Source: a virus. From it: 38,078 nucleotides of DNA. This document shows positions 13,402 to 19,730 of the stretch, piece after piece (the first letter of the stretch is position 1; every line of letters begins with the position of its first letter). Where the stretch lies: IMG/VR virus record IMGVR_UViG_3300020451_000471, positions 1 through 38,078 of that record. One strand, given 5' to 3'. The notes under the pieces were generated by a model that saw only the letters and a list, made by a program, of their open reading frames with translations, had not been told where the DNA came from and did no database searches. The position numbers were made by a program, and so were the translations under genes.

Positions 13402-14118
13402 TTATTTACTGCCCTCTATCCAAGGAGCTGCTGTGTTGTTATTTGTTTGTTTTGGTTTGCTTGTAGAATTGCACCAATTCCAGAACCAAGATATAACATT
13501 TCCATAAGGCTTGTTAGTAAACTCTTCAGAATCTTTTTTTATTTCTAAAAACCTTTTTAGATGTTTTACTAACTCTTCTTTGTTTGTTTTATAAATTATT
13601 TCATTCTGCTGGTAGTTAGTTTCAGAAAACAGTTTTAAAATTTCTTTTATTTTATTTTCTTTTATTGTTATGTTATGTTCTGTTATCTTATGGTTTCGAT
13701 TAGCTTTTATTTCGGTTTCGTTTAGGTTTAATTTAGGTTTAATTTCGGTTTTTATTTTCTTTGGTCTACCCCCTTTTTTACCGTTTTCTTTTTTAGTATC
13801 CCATACTCCCATTACCCTACTCAAAGCTGGTGAGAAAAACCTGTTTTTATCCTCTACAAGTAATTCAAATTTAATACAATCCTTATACCATTCTAAGAAC
13901 TTATCAGTATCTGTACATCCTATTAAACCAGATAACATCCTTAAATCAAATTCATCAGCACTATGGCTATAACTTGCTGAATCTCTTAATATCTCTACAA
14001 CATCCCAATAGATACCTTTTCCCCAATGCCCATGTACATACCATATTTTTCTTAATTTCAATCCTCTACCAGCAGAACTATCATGCCTGAACCAGTAGCT
14101 ATCCTTTTTATTTGACAT
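13402..14118 (-). CDS. Phage replication initiator, DUF4373/Lin1244-like N-terminus
   Basis: A 238-residue protein. Residues about 5-105 (YWFRHDSSAGRGLKLRK, GKGIYWDVVEILRD, LSGLIGCTD) resemble the DUF4373/Lin1244-Lin1753 N-terminal domain of phage replisome organisers, a winged-helix DNA-binding fold. The middle is Lys/Asn-rich (KKGGRPKKIKTEIKPK) and is encoded by an array of 11-bp repeats. The C-terminal helical part (KEELVKHLKRFLEI) would contact a helicase or loader. Gene order (initiator then ATPase) and the internal repeats support an origin-binding role, as in other phages with the origin inside the initiator gene. Confidence 0.65.
   Translation of the reverse strand: MSNKKDSYWFRHDSSAGRGLKLRKIWYVHGHWGKGIYWDVVEILRDSASYSHSADEFDLRMLSGLIGCTDTDKFLEWYKDCIKFELLVEDKNRFFSPALSRVMGVWDTKKENGKKGGRPKKIKTEIKPKLNLNETEIKANRNHKITEHNITIKENKIKEILKLFSETNYQQNEIIYKTNKEELVKHLKRFLEIKKDSEEFTNKPYGNVISWFWNWCNSTSKPKQTNNNTAAPWIEGSK
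13688..13753. repeat. Six tandem 11-bp iterons, candidate replication origin
   Basis: On the plus strand six consecutive 11-mers run TTATGGTTTCG, ATTAGCTTTTA, TTTCGGTTTCG, TTTAGGTTTAA, TTTAGGTTTAA, TTTCGGTTTTT. Most units share the pattern TTtnGGTTTnn. Eleven is not a multiple of three, so the repeats are not due to protein repeats and must be kept at DNA level. A very A+T-rich stretch (about 13620-13687) lies beside them, like an unwinding region. The array lies inside the initiator gene. Confidence 0.6.
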
Positions 14119-14383
14119 TATTATTTAGTAGTTTTTTAATTTGTTCTAAATCATTAAGTAATACTTTATCATCAGCCTTTAACAAGCTGGTAATGTTTCT
14201 TTTATAAGCTCTTACTTTGCTTATAGTACAACCTAAATACTTAGAAATATTTGTTTGATTTGTTTTTAACTCTTCGTGTGCTAAGTAACAAAATAAATCC
14301 CTAGAATAATTATTATTTTTCAGATTATCATTAAAATACAGGAAGATTACAAATGTTAGAAAGTCTAAATCTTTACGCTGCAT
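14108..14383 (-). CDS. Small helical protein, possible helix-turn-helix
   Basis: A 91-residue protein with a putative HTH around residues 42-62 (NQTNISKYLGCTISKVRAYKR), framed by aromatic N-terminal helices (FVIFLYFNDNLKNN). It overlaps the DnaA-domain gene upstream by 19 bases and the initiator downstream by 11 bases. It is probably part of the replication-initiation group as a DNA-binding adaptor or regulator, an inference from context. Confidence 0.5.
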   Translation of the reverse strand: MQRKDLDFLTFVIFLYFNDNLKNNNYSRDLFCYLAHEELKTNQTNISKYLGCTISKVRAYKRNITSLLKADDKVLLNDLEQIKKLLNNNVK

Positions 14384-14826
14384 AATTGCTCTATAAGATG
14401 TTTATTTTCCTTATTACGAGCATGTACGTACTCATGATAAATAGACTTAACTTGCTCAATATCGCTATCAATATCATCAGTTTTAAACTCCAGTAAATCA
14501 ACTACTAACCTATAACCATTTAATACAGTAGCATGATCACGATTAACCCTCTTACCAATGAATTTAAGGCTGTTTTTAGTTAAGTTTCTGGATAAATAAT
14601 AATAAGCACCTCTTGCATTTACAAAGTGCCTTTGTCTACTTTTACCAGAAAACTCCTTTTCTGTGATCTGGTAATGTAATAGCACTGCATCAATTATTAA
14701 TTCTATTTTTTGTTTGTCATAAAGCGTTACATTGTTTCGTCTAAAGTAGTTTGTAACATCATAAAAATTAAAGCCTTCTTTAAACAACATGTAGGCTTTG
14801 TAAAGGTCGTTTTCACTATAAATCAT
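14365..14826 (-). CDS. Stand-alone DnaA domain IV-like DNA-binding protein
   Basis: A 153-residue protein without an AAA+ domain. Residues about 50-110 match the DnaA C-terminal DnaA-box-binding domain. Helix SRQRHFVNARGAYYYLSRNL corresponds to the R-x-R-Q-IAMYL segment, SLKFIGKRV to the SLPEIG segment, and NRDHATVLNGY to the signature RDHSTVLHA at residues 95-104. The N-terminal 50 residues (DLYKAYMLFKEGFNFYDV) are helical and unfamiliar. It should bind DnaA-box-like DNA, recruiting or excluding host DnaA, or recognising a phage origin. Confidence 0.75.
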   Translation of the reverse strand: MIYSENDLYKAYMLFKEGFNFYDVTNYFRRNNVTLYDKQKIELIIDAVLLHYQITEKEFSGKSRQRHFVNARGAYYYLSRNLTKNSLKFIGKRVNRDHATVLNGYRLVVDLLEFKTDDIDSDIEQVKSIYHEYVHARNKENKHLIEQLCSVKI

Positions 14827-14836
14827 ATTTATCTAG

Positions 14837-15037
14837 TTAAAAGTTTTTTAATTGTTCAACTCTATCAAGTTCATCAGAAATATCTTGATATAAATTTTTA
14901 AGCTTGTTTTTTGTTTGGAAAACTAAAAGCTTAACATCTTCTTGTTTGTATTCAGTTTTATTCAACTGATTCTCAAAATTACTAATAGCATTAGCAAATA
15001 CTATAAAGTTATTTTCAAAAGTATCTAACTCACTCAT
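14837..15037 (-). CDS. Small coiled-coil protein, unknown
   Basis: A 66-residue acidic helical protein (FVFANAISNFENQLNK-like pattern, then KLLVFQTKNKLKNLYQDI) with no motif. It overlaps the gene upstream by four bases (ATGA type) and lies 10 bases before the DnaA-domain gene, so it is expressed with the replication group. Confidence 0.45.
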   Translation of the reverse strand: MSELDTFENNFIVFANAISNFENQLNKTEYKQEDVKLLVFQTKNKLKNLYQDISDELDRVEQLKNF

Positions 15038-15219
15038 GTTAATAAATTTTTTAATGTTTTCAAAAATTCTTGTCTATTATCTTCAGAATAATATTCATGC
15101 ATTATAAATGCTACGCTTTCAGCTAGCTCTTTATAAGATAAATTTTCATCTACTTCATTAATCGCATTAACTATACCCTTAGTCAATAGCATACTCTTTT
15201 CAATCTCTGTAAAATCCAT
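15034..15219 (-). CDS. Small helical acidic protein, unknown
   Basis: I start this gene at the ATG at 15219 (61 residues, MDFTEIEKSMLLTKG). A longer frame back to 15282 would translate the promoter and an AT-only leader. A TATATTTA box lies 23 bases before this ATG, and the leader AAACAAATAAACAATTTACA has the window's usual style. The protein is helical and acidic (INEVDENLSYKELAESV), with no known motif. It heads the replication-initiation operon. Confidence 0.5.
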   Translation of the reverse strand: MDFTEIEKSMLLTKGIVNAINEVDENLSYKELAESVAFIMHEYYSEDNRQEFLKTLKNLLT

Positions 15220-15242
15220 TGTAAATTGTTTATTTGTTTCCA

Positions 15243-15277
15243 TAAATATATAATAAATTTCTAATATAAAAAACAAA
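15243..15277 (-). promoter_or_regulatory. Candidate promoter TTTG-N23-TATATTTA for the replication operon
   Basis: TATATTTA at 15243-15250 with TTTG at 15274-15277 (spacing 23). It lies right after the rusA terminator and 23 bases before the ATG at 15219, and would drive the DnaA-domain, initiator and ATPase genes. Confidence 0.45.
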
Positions 15278-15280
15278 CAC

Positions 15281-15310
15281 AAAAAAAAAGGTAAAAAATT
15301 AATTTTACCT
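15281..15310 (-). terminator. Rho-independent terminator after rusA
   Basis: AGGTAAAA and TTTTACCT form an 8-bp stem on the minus strand, followed by nine T. It closes the operon that runs from 17997 down to the resolvase and precedes a new promoter. Confidence 0.7.
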
Positions 15311-15338
15311 CCTGTGATCTAGATTATCTCCTTATTAT

Positions 15339-15701
15339 TTACATACTTAATATACTAAAAATAATTCTAGGATTCTCTTTATCAAGATGTTTTTTTGCAA
15401 CTATCTCAATGCACTTGTTATCATTCTTAATAGCTCCAGCTTTTTGCAAGCAGTCTAAAACAACTTTTAATGCATTATCTAAATCTGGCCTACGTGAATC
15501 ATAATAAACATCAATAATAAATTTAAACTCTGTTTCTATAAGTTCATACTTGTATTGTAGCATCTGAAGCTTAAAAGAGTTTTCATATTGTTCTAACTTC
15601 TTTTGCTTACCTAATCCGCATCTATTACCTAGTCTAACTACCTTATAACAATTGCTTTTGGAAGGACAGTTACCCGTTATCGTGAACTTTTGAATCTTCA
15701 T
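15339..15701 (-). CDS. rusA: RusA-family Holliday junction resolvase
   Basis: The start is set at the ATG at 15701 (120 residues, MKIQKFTITG); a longer frame to 15749 would overlap the upstream gene by 80 bases. RusA hallmarks are present: N-terminal strand and NCPSKSN, then SRRPDLDNALKVVLDCL with metal-binding Asp73 and Asp75, and GAIKNDN with Asp94. The enzyme cuts four-way junctions as a dimer, resolving recombination or replication intermediates before packaging. It fits with the possible annealing protein of the same operon. Confidence 0.88.
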   Translation of the reverse strand: MKIQKFTITGNCPSKSNCYKVVRLGNRCGLGKQKKLEQYENSFKLQMLQYKYELIETEFKFIIDVYYDSRRPDLDNALKVVLDCLQKAGAIKNDNKCIEIVAKKHLDKENPRIIFSILSM

Positions 15702-16107
15702 ACTCTTTACGCAATATACTAATATCCTGTGTAATGCTAGTAATCGCATCTCTCATAGTATCAAAGTAGCTTTTAACCTTCCTATAAAGAGCTTCATTTT
15801 CACCTTCTGCTAGTCTTAGCTGGTAGTTTTTTAACTCTGCTTTTAACTCAGCTTTTCCAGCAGTATCACCTTGTTCAATATACTTTAACTTCTTATTTGC
15901 AAGCTCTGTTTTTCTACTAGCATAGGTAACATTGTATTCATCCAGTGCATAGCCTACAACCTCACTAAACCTGTAAGAATAGCCTACAAGTTTACGCTTT
16001 GCCTTTATTAGATAATGTATATCAGTATCTCCAAAATCAGAAGAGGAGTACCAGGTTATTACCTTCTGTACTCCTCCTATTAATTCATCTATCTCTTTTT
16101 TATCCAT
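15670..16107 (-). CDS. Helical protein with coiled coil, unknown
   Basis: Start taken at the ATG at 16107 (145 residues, MDKKEIDELIGG), 2 bases after the upstream stop; two codons further up lies only a TTG. The first 60 residues are helical with aromatics (VITWYSSSDFGD, SYRFSEVVGYALDEY). The remainder is Lys/Glu-rich coiled coil (KAELKAELKNYQLRLAEGE). I recall similar proteins, with a core near YASRKTEL, in phage recombination operons, but the function is unknown. Confidence 0.5.
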   Translation of the reverse strand: MDKKEIDELIGGVQKVITWYSSSDFGDTDIHYLIKAKRKLVGYSYRFSEVVGYALDEYNVTYASRKTELANKKLKYIEQGDTAGKAELKAELKNYQLRLAEGENEALYRKVKSYFDTMRDAITSITQDISILRKEYEDSKVHDNG

Positions 16108-16109
16108 AA

Positions 16110-16406
16110 TCAAAATGGTAAATCATCAGGAGTACTTGAATTAACAGCATCCTCCATAAAGTTAGATTCAATGTTGCCCATTGGCTTTTTAGCTTTGCCT
16201 TCTGGCTTCCATGTATTAACAGCAGCATAACCTTTACCAGATTTACCTTCTTTTAAATCTAAGTTAATCCATTCATCAGATTTACTGTTAAGCCATTGTA
16301 TTAACTCTGCTCTCTTAATTGATAAGCTACCCTTTATAAATTCAGGAGCTTTATCTCTGGGTAGTTTAAATATTAAACCCTGTGGGAATTCTAAATTGTT
16401 GTCCAT
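16110..16406 (-). CDS. Small replication protein with SSB-like C-terminal tip DDLPF
   Basis: A 98-residue protein. The N-terminal part (EFPQGLIFKLPRDKAPEFIKG, then AELIQWLNSKSDEWINLDLK) may be a small OB-like or other beta/alpha domain. Residues 70-90 are a flexible linker and the last residues are STPDDLPF, the acidic-aromatic tip of bacterial SSB. It lies between recombination genes. It may bind ssDNA or act as an SSB mimic that recruits host SSB-interacting proteins. The same ending occurs on the ATPase at 12421. Confidence 0.5.
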   Translation of the reverse strand: MDNNLEFPQGLIFKLPRDKAPEFIKGSLSIKRAELIQWLNSKSDEWINLDLKEGKSGKGYAAVNTWKPEGKAKKPMGNIESNFMEDAVNSSTPDDLPF

Positions 16407-16408
16407 TT

Positions 16409-16630
16409 TTAATTTACTTTTTGTCGTTTATTTTTTTGTTTTTCTATCCACTCGTTAACTTTATTAGGCTCTATACCTGTTTCAGTAACATATAAATCAT
16501 TACATAAATCAGTTATAAAATTAATTATTTCAGGTCTGATTTCTAAGTAATTACCTAACCATAATTCTGGACAAACTAAATCTACAAATTCATCTAATAA
16601 AATTTGTACTTGTGTTTTTGAGTATTTCAT
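16409..16630 (-). CDS. Small protein of unknown function
   Basis: A 73-residue helical protein (QVQILLDEFVDLVCPELWLG) with a basic C-terminus (EKQKNKRQKVN). It starts 11 bases after the upstream stop with the leader AAAACTAAATAAC, and ends 2 bases before the SSB-tailed gene. No motif. Confidence 0.45.
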   Translation of the reverse strand: MKYSKTQVQILLDEFVDLVCPELWLGNYLEIRPEIINFITDLCNDLYVTETGIEPNKVNEWIEKQKNKRQKVN

Positions 16631-16641
16631 GTTATTTAGTT

Positions 16642-16845
16642 TTAATCGTTTATTAATTTTTGAATTTTTTCACTTAGTACAGTTGTTATAATTACACCAT
16701 GTATATCATGAGTTGATTTGTCTAAAATTGTTTGTACCTCTATTTCTGCTGGTGTTATCCCTTTATCTGAAGTTTGTAAAAATATTTGAGTATCATCTGG
16801 TAAATCACTTAAAACCTCTATTAATTCTTTTACTGTATGTAACAT
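16642..16845 (-). CDS. Small acidic protein, unknown
   Basis: A 67-residue protein with the pattern TVKELIEVLSDLPDDTQIFL followed by a beta segment (IHGVIITTVLS). The helix-loop-strand 'L..LPDD..I.I' pattern is common in small phage and bacterial proteins of unknown role. It is in an early operon with short spacing on both sides. Confidence 0.45.
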   Translation of the reverse strand: MLHTVKELIEVLSDLPDDTQIFLQTSDKGITPAEIEVQTILDKSTHDIHGVIITTVLSEKIQKLIND

Positions 16846-16858
16846 AGTTTTTAAATTT

Positions 16859-17083
16859 TTATTTGTTTATTTTTCTGTTAAATTCATCTTCTAAGCTGGG
16901 TATACTATTAGCCTTTAAATAAGTTATAATTGCATCAGCCTCTTCATACTTTAACTCAGTATCGAATATCATTCTTTCTACCTCATCCTTTTCCTGTTGA
17001 GGTATGTAAGATAATGGTATTAAGTTCTCTATTATTGATATTTGCCAGTCGCTAGCATTCTCAGTAGTATTATCAAAACCCAT
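16859..17083 (-). CDS. Small acidic helical protein, unknown
   Basis: A 74-residue protein rich in Glu/Asp with a central helix (QQEKDEVERMIFDTELKYEEADAI). The start is at the ATG that overlaps the stop of the annealing-protein candidate by one base (17083). It may be a partner of that protein, given the overlap, but nothing in the sequence shows a function. Confidence 0.45.
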   Translation of the reverse strand: MGFDNTTENASDWQISIIENLIPLSYIPQQEKDEVERMIFDTELKYEEADAIITYLKANSIPSLEDEFNRKINK

Positions 17084-17517
17084 TATTTTTGATTCTTTAT
17101 AGCATTAGCAACCTCATCAGCACTAGCAACCGAGCTATCTACTCCTATTGCAAAATTGGCTAAAGCTCTACCCCATGCACTAGTTTCGCAGTTTTCAATA
17201 TAACTAGTTTTGTTAATGTATGAGCTATCCGCTTTTTCCATTGCATAACCAGTAGCTACTAGATCATCTTGCTCATTAAATATAGAAGCCTTAAAGCAAA
17301 TTTCTCCTTTAGTCCACGCAGACTTATTCACTTGCTTACCTTCTGCATTAAATTCATGCCATTCAACAAATTCAGCCTCATTGTGATATACTATCTCACT
17401 TATTAGCTTATAGCCTGTAAAATGCTCTCTAAAGTACTTTACACGCTCATTTACTGTTACGTAGGCTTTACCTTTAATGTCTACGGTTTTTAATGCTCTT
17501 TCTAATCCTGTTGCCAT
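17083..17517 (-). CDS. Possible ERF-like single-strand annealing protein
   Basis: A 144-residue protein with a beta-rich start (KGKAYVTVNERVKYFREHF), several aromatic/acidic strands, and the C-terminal motif SYIENCETSAWGRALANFAIG. That ENCETSA-GRAL pattern is familiar from phage recombination proteins of the ERF-like group and their relatives. It would anneal complementary ssDNA. Neighbours (SSB-tailed protein, RusA) fit a recombination operon. It is shorter than classical ERF proteins, so the assignment is tentative; another ssDNA-binding function is possible. Confidence 0.45.
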   Translation of the reverse strand: MATGLERALKTVDIKGKAYVTVNERVKYFREHFTGYKLISEIVYHNEAEFVEWHEFNAEGKQVNKSAWTKGEICFKASIFNEQDDLVATGYAMEKADSSYINKTSYIENCETSAWGRALANFAIGVDSSVASADEVANAIKNQK

Positions 17518-17741
17518 GTTTTATCGTTTATAGTTATTGTTAATTCTGCATCCTCATTAAAGCTCTTAATACTCTTAGATAACTTTTCAGCAGTAGCATC
17601 TAGGCTTTTCTTTTCTTGATGCACTACTACATTATCATGCTTATTACTTAGCTTCTTAACTTGCCTAATACTATTGGCTAGCTCTTTGTTTGTTTTTTGG
17701 GAAGCCCTATGTAAGAACTCCCCTAAATTTACTTTCTCCAT
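17502..17741 (-). CDS. Small protein of unknown function
   Basis: A 79-residue Lys/Ser/Asn-rich helical protein (LANSIRQVKKLSNKHDN, ATAEKLSKSIKSFNED) ending in a short strand (ELTITINDKTWQQD). It overlaps the annealing-protein candidate by 16 bases, so it is co-translated with it. No motif. Confidence 0.45.
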   Translation of the reverse strand: MEKVNLGEFLHRASQKTNKELANSIRQVKKLSNKHDNVVVHQEKKSLDATAEKLSKSIKSFNEDAELTITINDKTWQQD

Positions 17742-17754
17742 TGTGTGTGATTTA

Positions 17755-17997
17755 TTATAAACTTTTAAACTCTTCTATCGCTAAAGATTCAAAGTCAACT
17801 TTAAACATACTTTCATATCTTTCTATTAACCCATTAACTACACCACCTTCAGAATCATAAATATCACTATCTATGTAAAACTCTGTATCTGGTGGACAAT
17901 CCCAGCTACCACTATCATGGTCACAAGTTACCTTAACTGTAAATAATCTCTCTGATGTTTCTCCTAATAATACTGTTACTTCCTCTGTTGTTCTCAT
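17755..17997 (-). CDS. Small acidic protein, first gene of the recombination operon
   Basis: An 80-residue acidic protein with a beta-rich N-terminal half (EEVTVLLGETSERLFTVKV), a short Cys-containing loop (CDHDSGSWDCPP) and a C-terminal helix. The two Cys could bind metal or be incidental. It lies 29 bases after a good promoter box with an A-rich leader (CAAATAAACAAAC), so it is probably among the earliest expressed genes. Confidence 0.5.
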   Translation of the reverse strand: MRTTEEVTVLLGETSERLFTVKVTCDHDSGSWDCPPDTEFYIDSDIYDSEGGVVNGLIERYESMFKVDFESLAIEEFKSL

Positions 17998-18026
17998 GTT
18001 TGTTTATTTGAATGATTAATATAGTA

Positions 18027-18057
18027 CTAAGATAATACTTTTTTAATACATAACAAA
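18027..18057 (-). promoter_or_regulatory. Promoter TTTG-N19-TATCTTAG for the recombination operon
   Basis: TTTG at 18054-18057 and TATCTTAG at 18027-18034 (7 of 8 match to TAnnTTTG), spacing 19. The ATG at 17997 follows 29 bases after the box. It probably drives 17997 down to rusA. Confidence 0.5.
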
Positions 18058-18063
18058 CAAAAA

Positions 18064-18498
18064 CTATAAAAACTCTAATAAAATTTTAATATCATGAGGA
18101 GCTGGAGCTTTACCTCCAAAGTATGGAAAAAGGAACTTTCCAAACCAGTAAGTGCGATGGGCTTTTATTCTTAGCTTGTTATACTGCCCTATTTTAACAG
18201 TATCAAAATGCTTTTTAATCCTTACTCCTTCAATGTATTTGTAAGTGTAAAGCTTTATCTTATCTTTTTTTGCTGAGTACCGCCAGCCTATTCTAACACT
18301 GTTTCGATGATGCCATAAAGCACCAAAGCCTACAAGCTTGTTAATCTGTTCAGATAGTTGTGGATCATCACTAACATAGCGACAAGAATCTGTAAACTTA
18401 AATATAATGGTTACCTCTCTGCATCTAAAGAAAGGTATAAATCTAAACCCTGAGTAGTGCCTATTTTTCTTTATCGAATAGGCTTTTAATCCCCACAT
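18064..18498 (-). CDS. Conserved-looking protein of unknown function
   Basis: A 144-residue basic, beta-rich protein with many Tyr/Arg residues (ALWHHRNSVRIGWRYSAKK, KLYTYKYIEG) and a distinctive ending LFPYFGGKAPAPHDIKILLEFL-like block (PYFGGKAPAPHDI near residue 125-137). I recall similar endings in unknown Bacteroidetes proteins but cannot name a family. The start overlaps the upstream membrane-protein gene by 38 bases. It may belong with that small membrane protein functionally. Confidence 0.5.
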   Translation of the reverse strand: MWGLKAYSIKKNRHYSGFRFIPFFRCREVTIIFKFTDSCRYVSDDPQLSEQINKLVGFGALWHHRNSVRIGWRYSAKKDKIKLYTYKYIEGVRIKKHFDTVKIGQYNKLRIKAHRTYWFGKFLFPYFGGKAPAPHDIKILLEFL

Positions 18499-18655
18499 AA
18501 AGCATAATTAAAAGGTAAATAACTGCTAATATTGCTGGTATAACAAACATCCATAATACTATCTCTGTGTAAATTTCTGAATCTGTAAAGTATGAACCTA
18601 TTATTAAGGCCCAGTATACTGCTATACATACATAAATAATTGATTTTTTGTTCAT
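18461..18655 (-). CDS. Small two-span membrane protein
   Basis: A 64-residue protein with two hydrophobic helices (IIYVCIAVYWALIIGSYF and VLWMFVIPAILAVIYLLIML) and charged ends (MNKK, LFDKEK). Size and topology resemble a holin, but it sits in the early region with a terminator just upstream. A superinfection-exclusion or host-membrane role is equally possible. Function is undetermined. Confidence 0.5.
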   Translation of the reverse strand: MNKKSIIYVCIAVYWALIIGSYFTDSEIYTEIVLWMFVIPAILAVIYLLIMLYVGIKSLFDKEK

Positions 18656-18674
18656 CTTTTTATTTTAAAATTAA

Positions 18675-18699
18675 TAAAAAAAGGCCATTAAAACGGCCT
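18675..18699 (-). terminator. Rho-independent terminator
   Basis: AGGCC and GGCCT form a 5-bp G/C-rich stem on the minus strand with an 8-base loop, followed by seven T. It closes the short unit that includes the 83-residue gene at 18752-19003. Confidence 0.7.
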
Positions 18700-18751
18700 A
18701 TAACATTTCATAACAGCAATTTAAAAAGCTGTTATTTGATGTTGTGTAATG

Positions 18752-19003
18752 CTACTCTCCTAGTAACCATAAGATAGGCATTACTTCTCCTTTTATTTTT
18801 TTATAAATAACATAGTCTACATTCCAACTTAGTCCGTTATCAAAATCAGGCATTTTATCGTCAATAATAGAATCACAATCAAACATATCGTTTGGTCTTG
18901 GCAAGAATGGTAAACCCCACTCTAATTCAATCATATTATCGTAGCAATATTGGTTTTGTTCGTTAGTATAAAAACTACTATCTAATTTTATAAGTATCTT
19001 CAT
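18752..19003 (-). CDS. Small acidic protein of unknown function
   Basis: An 83-residue protein, beta at the ends (MKILIKLDSSFYTN and VDYVIYKKIKGEVMPILWLL), with an acidic middle (FDCDSIIDDKMPDFDNG). It is flanked by a hairpin upstream and a terminator downstream, so it may be expressed separately. No motif recognised. Confidence 0.45.
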   Translation of the reverse strand: MKILIKLDSSFYTNEQNQYCYDNMIELEWGLPFLPRPNDMFDCDSIIDDKMPDFDNGLSWNVDYVIYKKIKGEVMPILWLLGE

Positions 19004-19035
19004 ATCATATTAAATTAAAAGTGCGTAAAAAATGT

Positions 19036-19054
19036 AAAAGGCATTAAAATGCCT
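19036..19054 (-). terminator. Weak hairpin terminator or processing site
   Basis: A perfect 6-bp inverted repeat (AGGCAT/ATGCCT) with a 4-base loop, followed on the minus strand by TTTTA. The T run is short, so termination may be partial. It lies between the 70-residue gene and the 83-residue gene. Confidence 0.45.
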
Positions 19055-19067
19055 CTAACACTAACCG

Positions 19068-19280
19068 TTATTTAAAAAGGTACTCATAATAATCTTTAAG
19101 CTCCTGTGCTGTATCCTTCTTACCTTGATACTTCTTTACTTGGCCATCGTAGAAATCTTTTAAATCCTCCACTGTATTCTTATCTCTGGATTTAATAGCA
19201 TCCTCTAATACTACATCATACGCATTTATACTACTTTGTATCTTATGCATGAATTTGATATGTTTTTGTTCGTTTGTCAT
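19068..19280 (-). CDS. Small Lys/Asp-rich helical protein, unknown
   Basis: A 70-residue all-helical protein (NEQKHIKFMHKIQSSINAY, VEDLKDFYDGQVKKYQ, ELKDYYEYLF). It has no Cys or membrane segment. The leader before its ATG (AAAACTAAATAAG) is like that of its neighbours. Function unknown; likely an early host-interacting protein, by position only. Confidence 0.45.
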   Translation of the reverse strand: MTNEQKHIKFMHKIQSSINAYDVVLEDAIKSRDKNTVEDLKDFYDGQVKKYQGKKDTAQELKDYYEYLFK

Positions 19281-19305
19281 CTTATTTAGTTTTAAAAAGA
19301 AGAGC

Positions 19306-19569
19306 CTAAATAAGCTCCTCTCCTTTGATTTGTAATTTAGTTACTGTCTTAAGGTTAATCATTCTAAACCCGTTTTTGTTCATATCCCATACTGGAAGTA
19401 AACCCTTTTCTATTGGGTCGTATGCCATACCAGTACCTTTAACACCTTTTTTAACGTGAAGCCTAGCTGTCATAGTTCTTACTGAACCATCTTTCTTAAT
19501 AAACTCTACGCTAAAAATAGTGTTATTTGCCGTTTGAATTTCCTCTAATACTTTTTTAAATTTTTCCAT
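19306..19569 (-). CDS. Conserved phage protein with F-x-KKDG-x-R-x-M-x-A-R signature
   Basis: I start at the ATG at 19569 (87 residues, MEKFKKVLEEIQ). The in-frame ATG at 19602 would translate the leader ATCAAACAAACAAACTAACA. The body reads IFSVEFIKKDGSVRTMTARL, then KGVKGTGMAYDP, LLPVWDMNKNGFRMINLKTV, a small beta-barrel-like pattern I know from many phage early regions without an assigned function. It is the first gene after a strong promoter and so is probably expressed early and highly. Confidence 0.6.
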   Translation of the reverse strand: MEKFKKVLEEIQTANNTIFSVEFIKKDGSVRTMTARLHVKKGVKGTGMAYDPIEKGLLPVWDMNKNGFRMINLKTVTKLQIKGEELI

Positions 19570-19599
19570 GATGTTGTTAGTTTGTTTGTTTGATATAAT

Positions 19600-19629
19600 C
19601 AAAGATAGTATTAATTTTCTAATATCACA
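19600..19629 (-). promoter_or_regulatory. Strong early promoter TTG-N19-TATCTTTG
   Basis: An exact TAnnTTTG box (19600-19607) with TTG at 19627-19629, spacing 19. It lies 30 bases before the ATG at 19569 and just after the lysis-operon terminator, so it is the start of the early region. Confidence 0.7.
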
Positions 19630-19657
19630 ATAGTAAAGTAAATATTTATTTTTAGAG

Positions 19658-19688
19658 CAAAAAAAAGAGGGGTAACAACTCCCCTCTT
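19658..19688 (-). terminator. Strong terminator after the lysis cassette
   Basis: AAGAGGGG and CCCCTCTT form an 8-bp stem on the minus strand, followed by eight T (19658-19665 as A). A second hairpin (AGCCC/GGGCT, 19708-19722) precedes it. Together they separate late lysis genes from early genes. Confidence 0.85.
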
Positions 19689-19730
19689 AACAAACAAATA
19701 AACAATTAGCCCAGAAAGGGCTGGAAAATC

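Noticed and set aside
15296-15318. A perfect AGGAGG Shine-Dalgarno-like sequence on the minus strand
   Set aside because: It lies at the stem of a terminator, no start codon follows at a useful distance, and this genome does not use such sites elsewhere.
19570-19602. Upstream in-frame start adding eleven residues to the 19306 gene
   Set aside because: Those codons lie in the promoter leader (A-rich untranslated type) a few bases from the TATCTTTG box; the ATG at 19569 fits the leader rule.
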